Shown: piece after piece, positions 63,975 through 64,000 of the stretch
Layout: every line of letters starts with the position of its first letter
Numbering within the stretch: the stretch's first letter is position 1
From: a virus
Direction: 5' to 3' (one strand)
Length of the DNA: 64,000 nt
Virus record (IMG/VR): IMGVR_UViG_3300035698_012898
Location: 1 to 64,000 of that record
Program-made: the position numbers and the translations under genes
Notes under the pieces: generated by a model
Seen by the model: only the letters and a program-made list of their open reading frames with translations
The model's database searches: none
What the model was told of the DNA's origin: nothing

Positions 63975-64000
63975 TATTCCTCCCACAATGTTAATCGGTT

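Overview
The window is a contiguous piece of a tailed double-stranded DNA phage genome (Caudoviricetes, siphovirus-like: a 1,854-residue tape measure protein and no contractile-tail genes seen). Every gene I accept lies on the minus strand, so transcription runs from position 64000 down to 1. Genes are tightly packed, with many stop/start overlaps and strong AGGAGG ribosome binding sites. Two predicted lipoproteins, an ADP-heptosyltransferase-like (GT9) domain and a muramidase-type endolysin suggest a Gram-negative host. No host marker, tRNA, integrase or large terminase gene was found, and the phage is probably known only from environmental sequence.

Layout in transcription order. 63974-58326: a run of small and accessory genes (HNH nuclease, AP2-domain HNH-like protein, zinc-ribbon proteins, small membrane proteins, MT-A70 adenine methyltransferase). 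58325-58115: a leader with strong hairpins ahead of the portal gene. 58114-48466: head module (portal, ParB-like protein, TET-associated-type DNA glycosyltransferase, two lipoproteins, a membrane protein, a MuF protein fused to a zinc metallopeptidase, prohead protease/scaffold, major capsid protein). 48426-36482: a 12-kb carbohydrate island of 10 genes (a three-domain glycosyltransferase, GDP-mannose dehydratase, two GT2 paralogues, four methyltransferases of which one is CmoA-like, a sulfotransferase-like protein, another glycosyltransferase), inserted between the capsid gene and the head-tail connector gene. 36454-21708: head-tail joining and tail genes, including tail assembly chaperones joined by a canonical -1 frameshift site, the tape measure protein, hub-like tail proteins and a triple-BACON protein. 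21685-16752: lysis and exported proteins, ending in a terminator.

16472-1: replication and regulation. DnaB-like helicase and CHC2/TOPRIM primase come first. A strong sigma70-type promoter follows at 13921-13949, then a 78-residue gene and a 1.25-kb stretch with no convincing gene. That stretch is rich in perfect hairpins and I interpret it as a large structured non-coding RNA. Small ORFs follow, then a MoxR-type AAA+ ATPase with a VWA partner, a methyltransferase-like protein, an SNF2-type helicase interrupted by one in-frame TGA, a sigma-factor-like protein, and finally a family A DNA polymerase fused to an N-terminal uracil-DNA glycosylase domain that runs off the window.

The most interesting items are the candidate large RNA (12690-13634) with a repeated hairpin module whose closing stems are swapped but still complementary, the 25-bp inverted repeat beside it, the glycan island inside the head module, the DNA-hypermodification glycosyltransferase, the MuF-metallopeptidase fusion, and the in-frame TGA at the conserved Trp of the SNF2 helicase.
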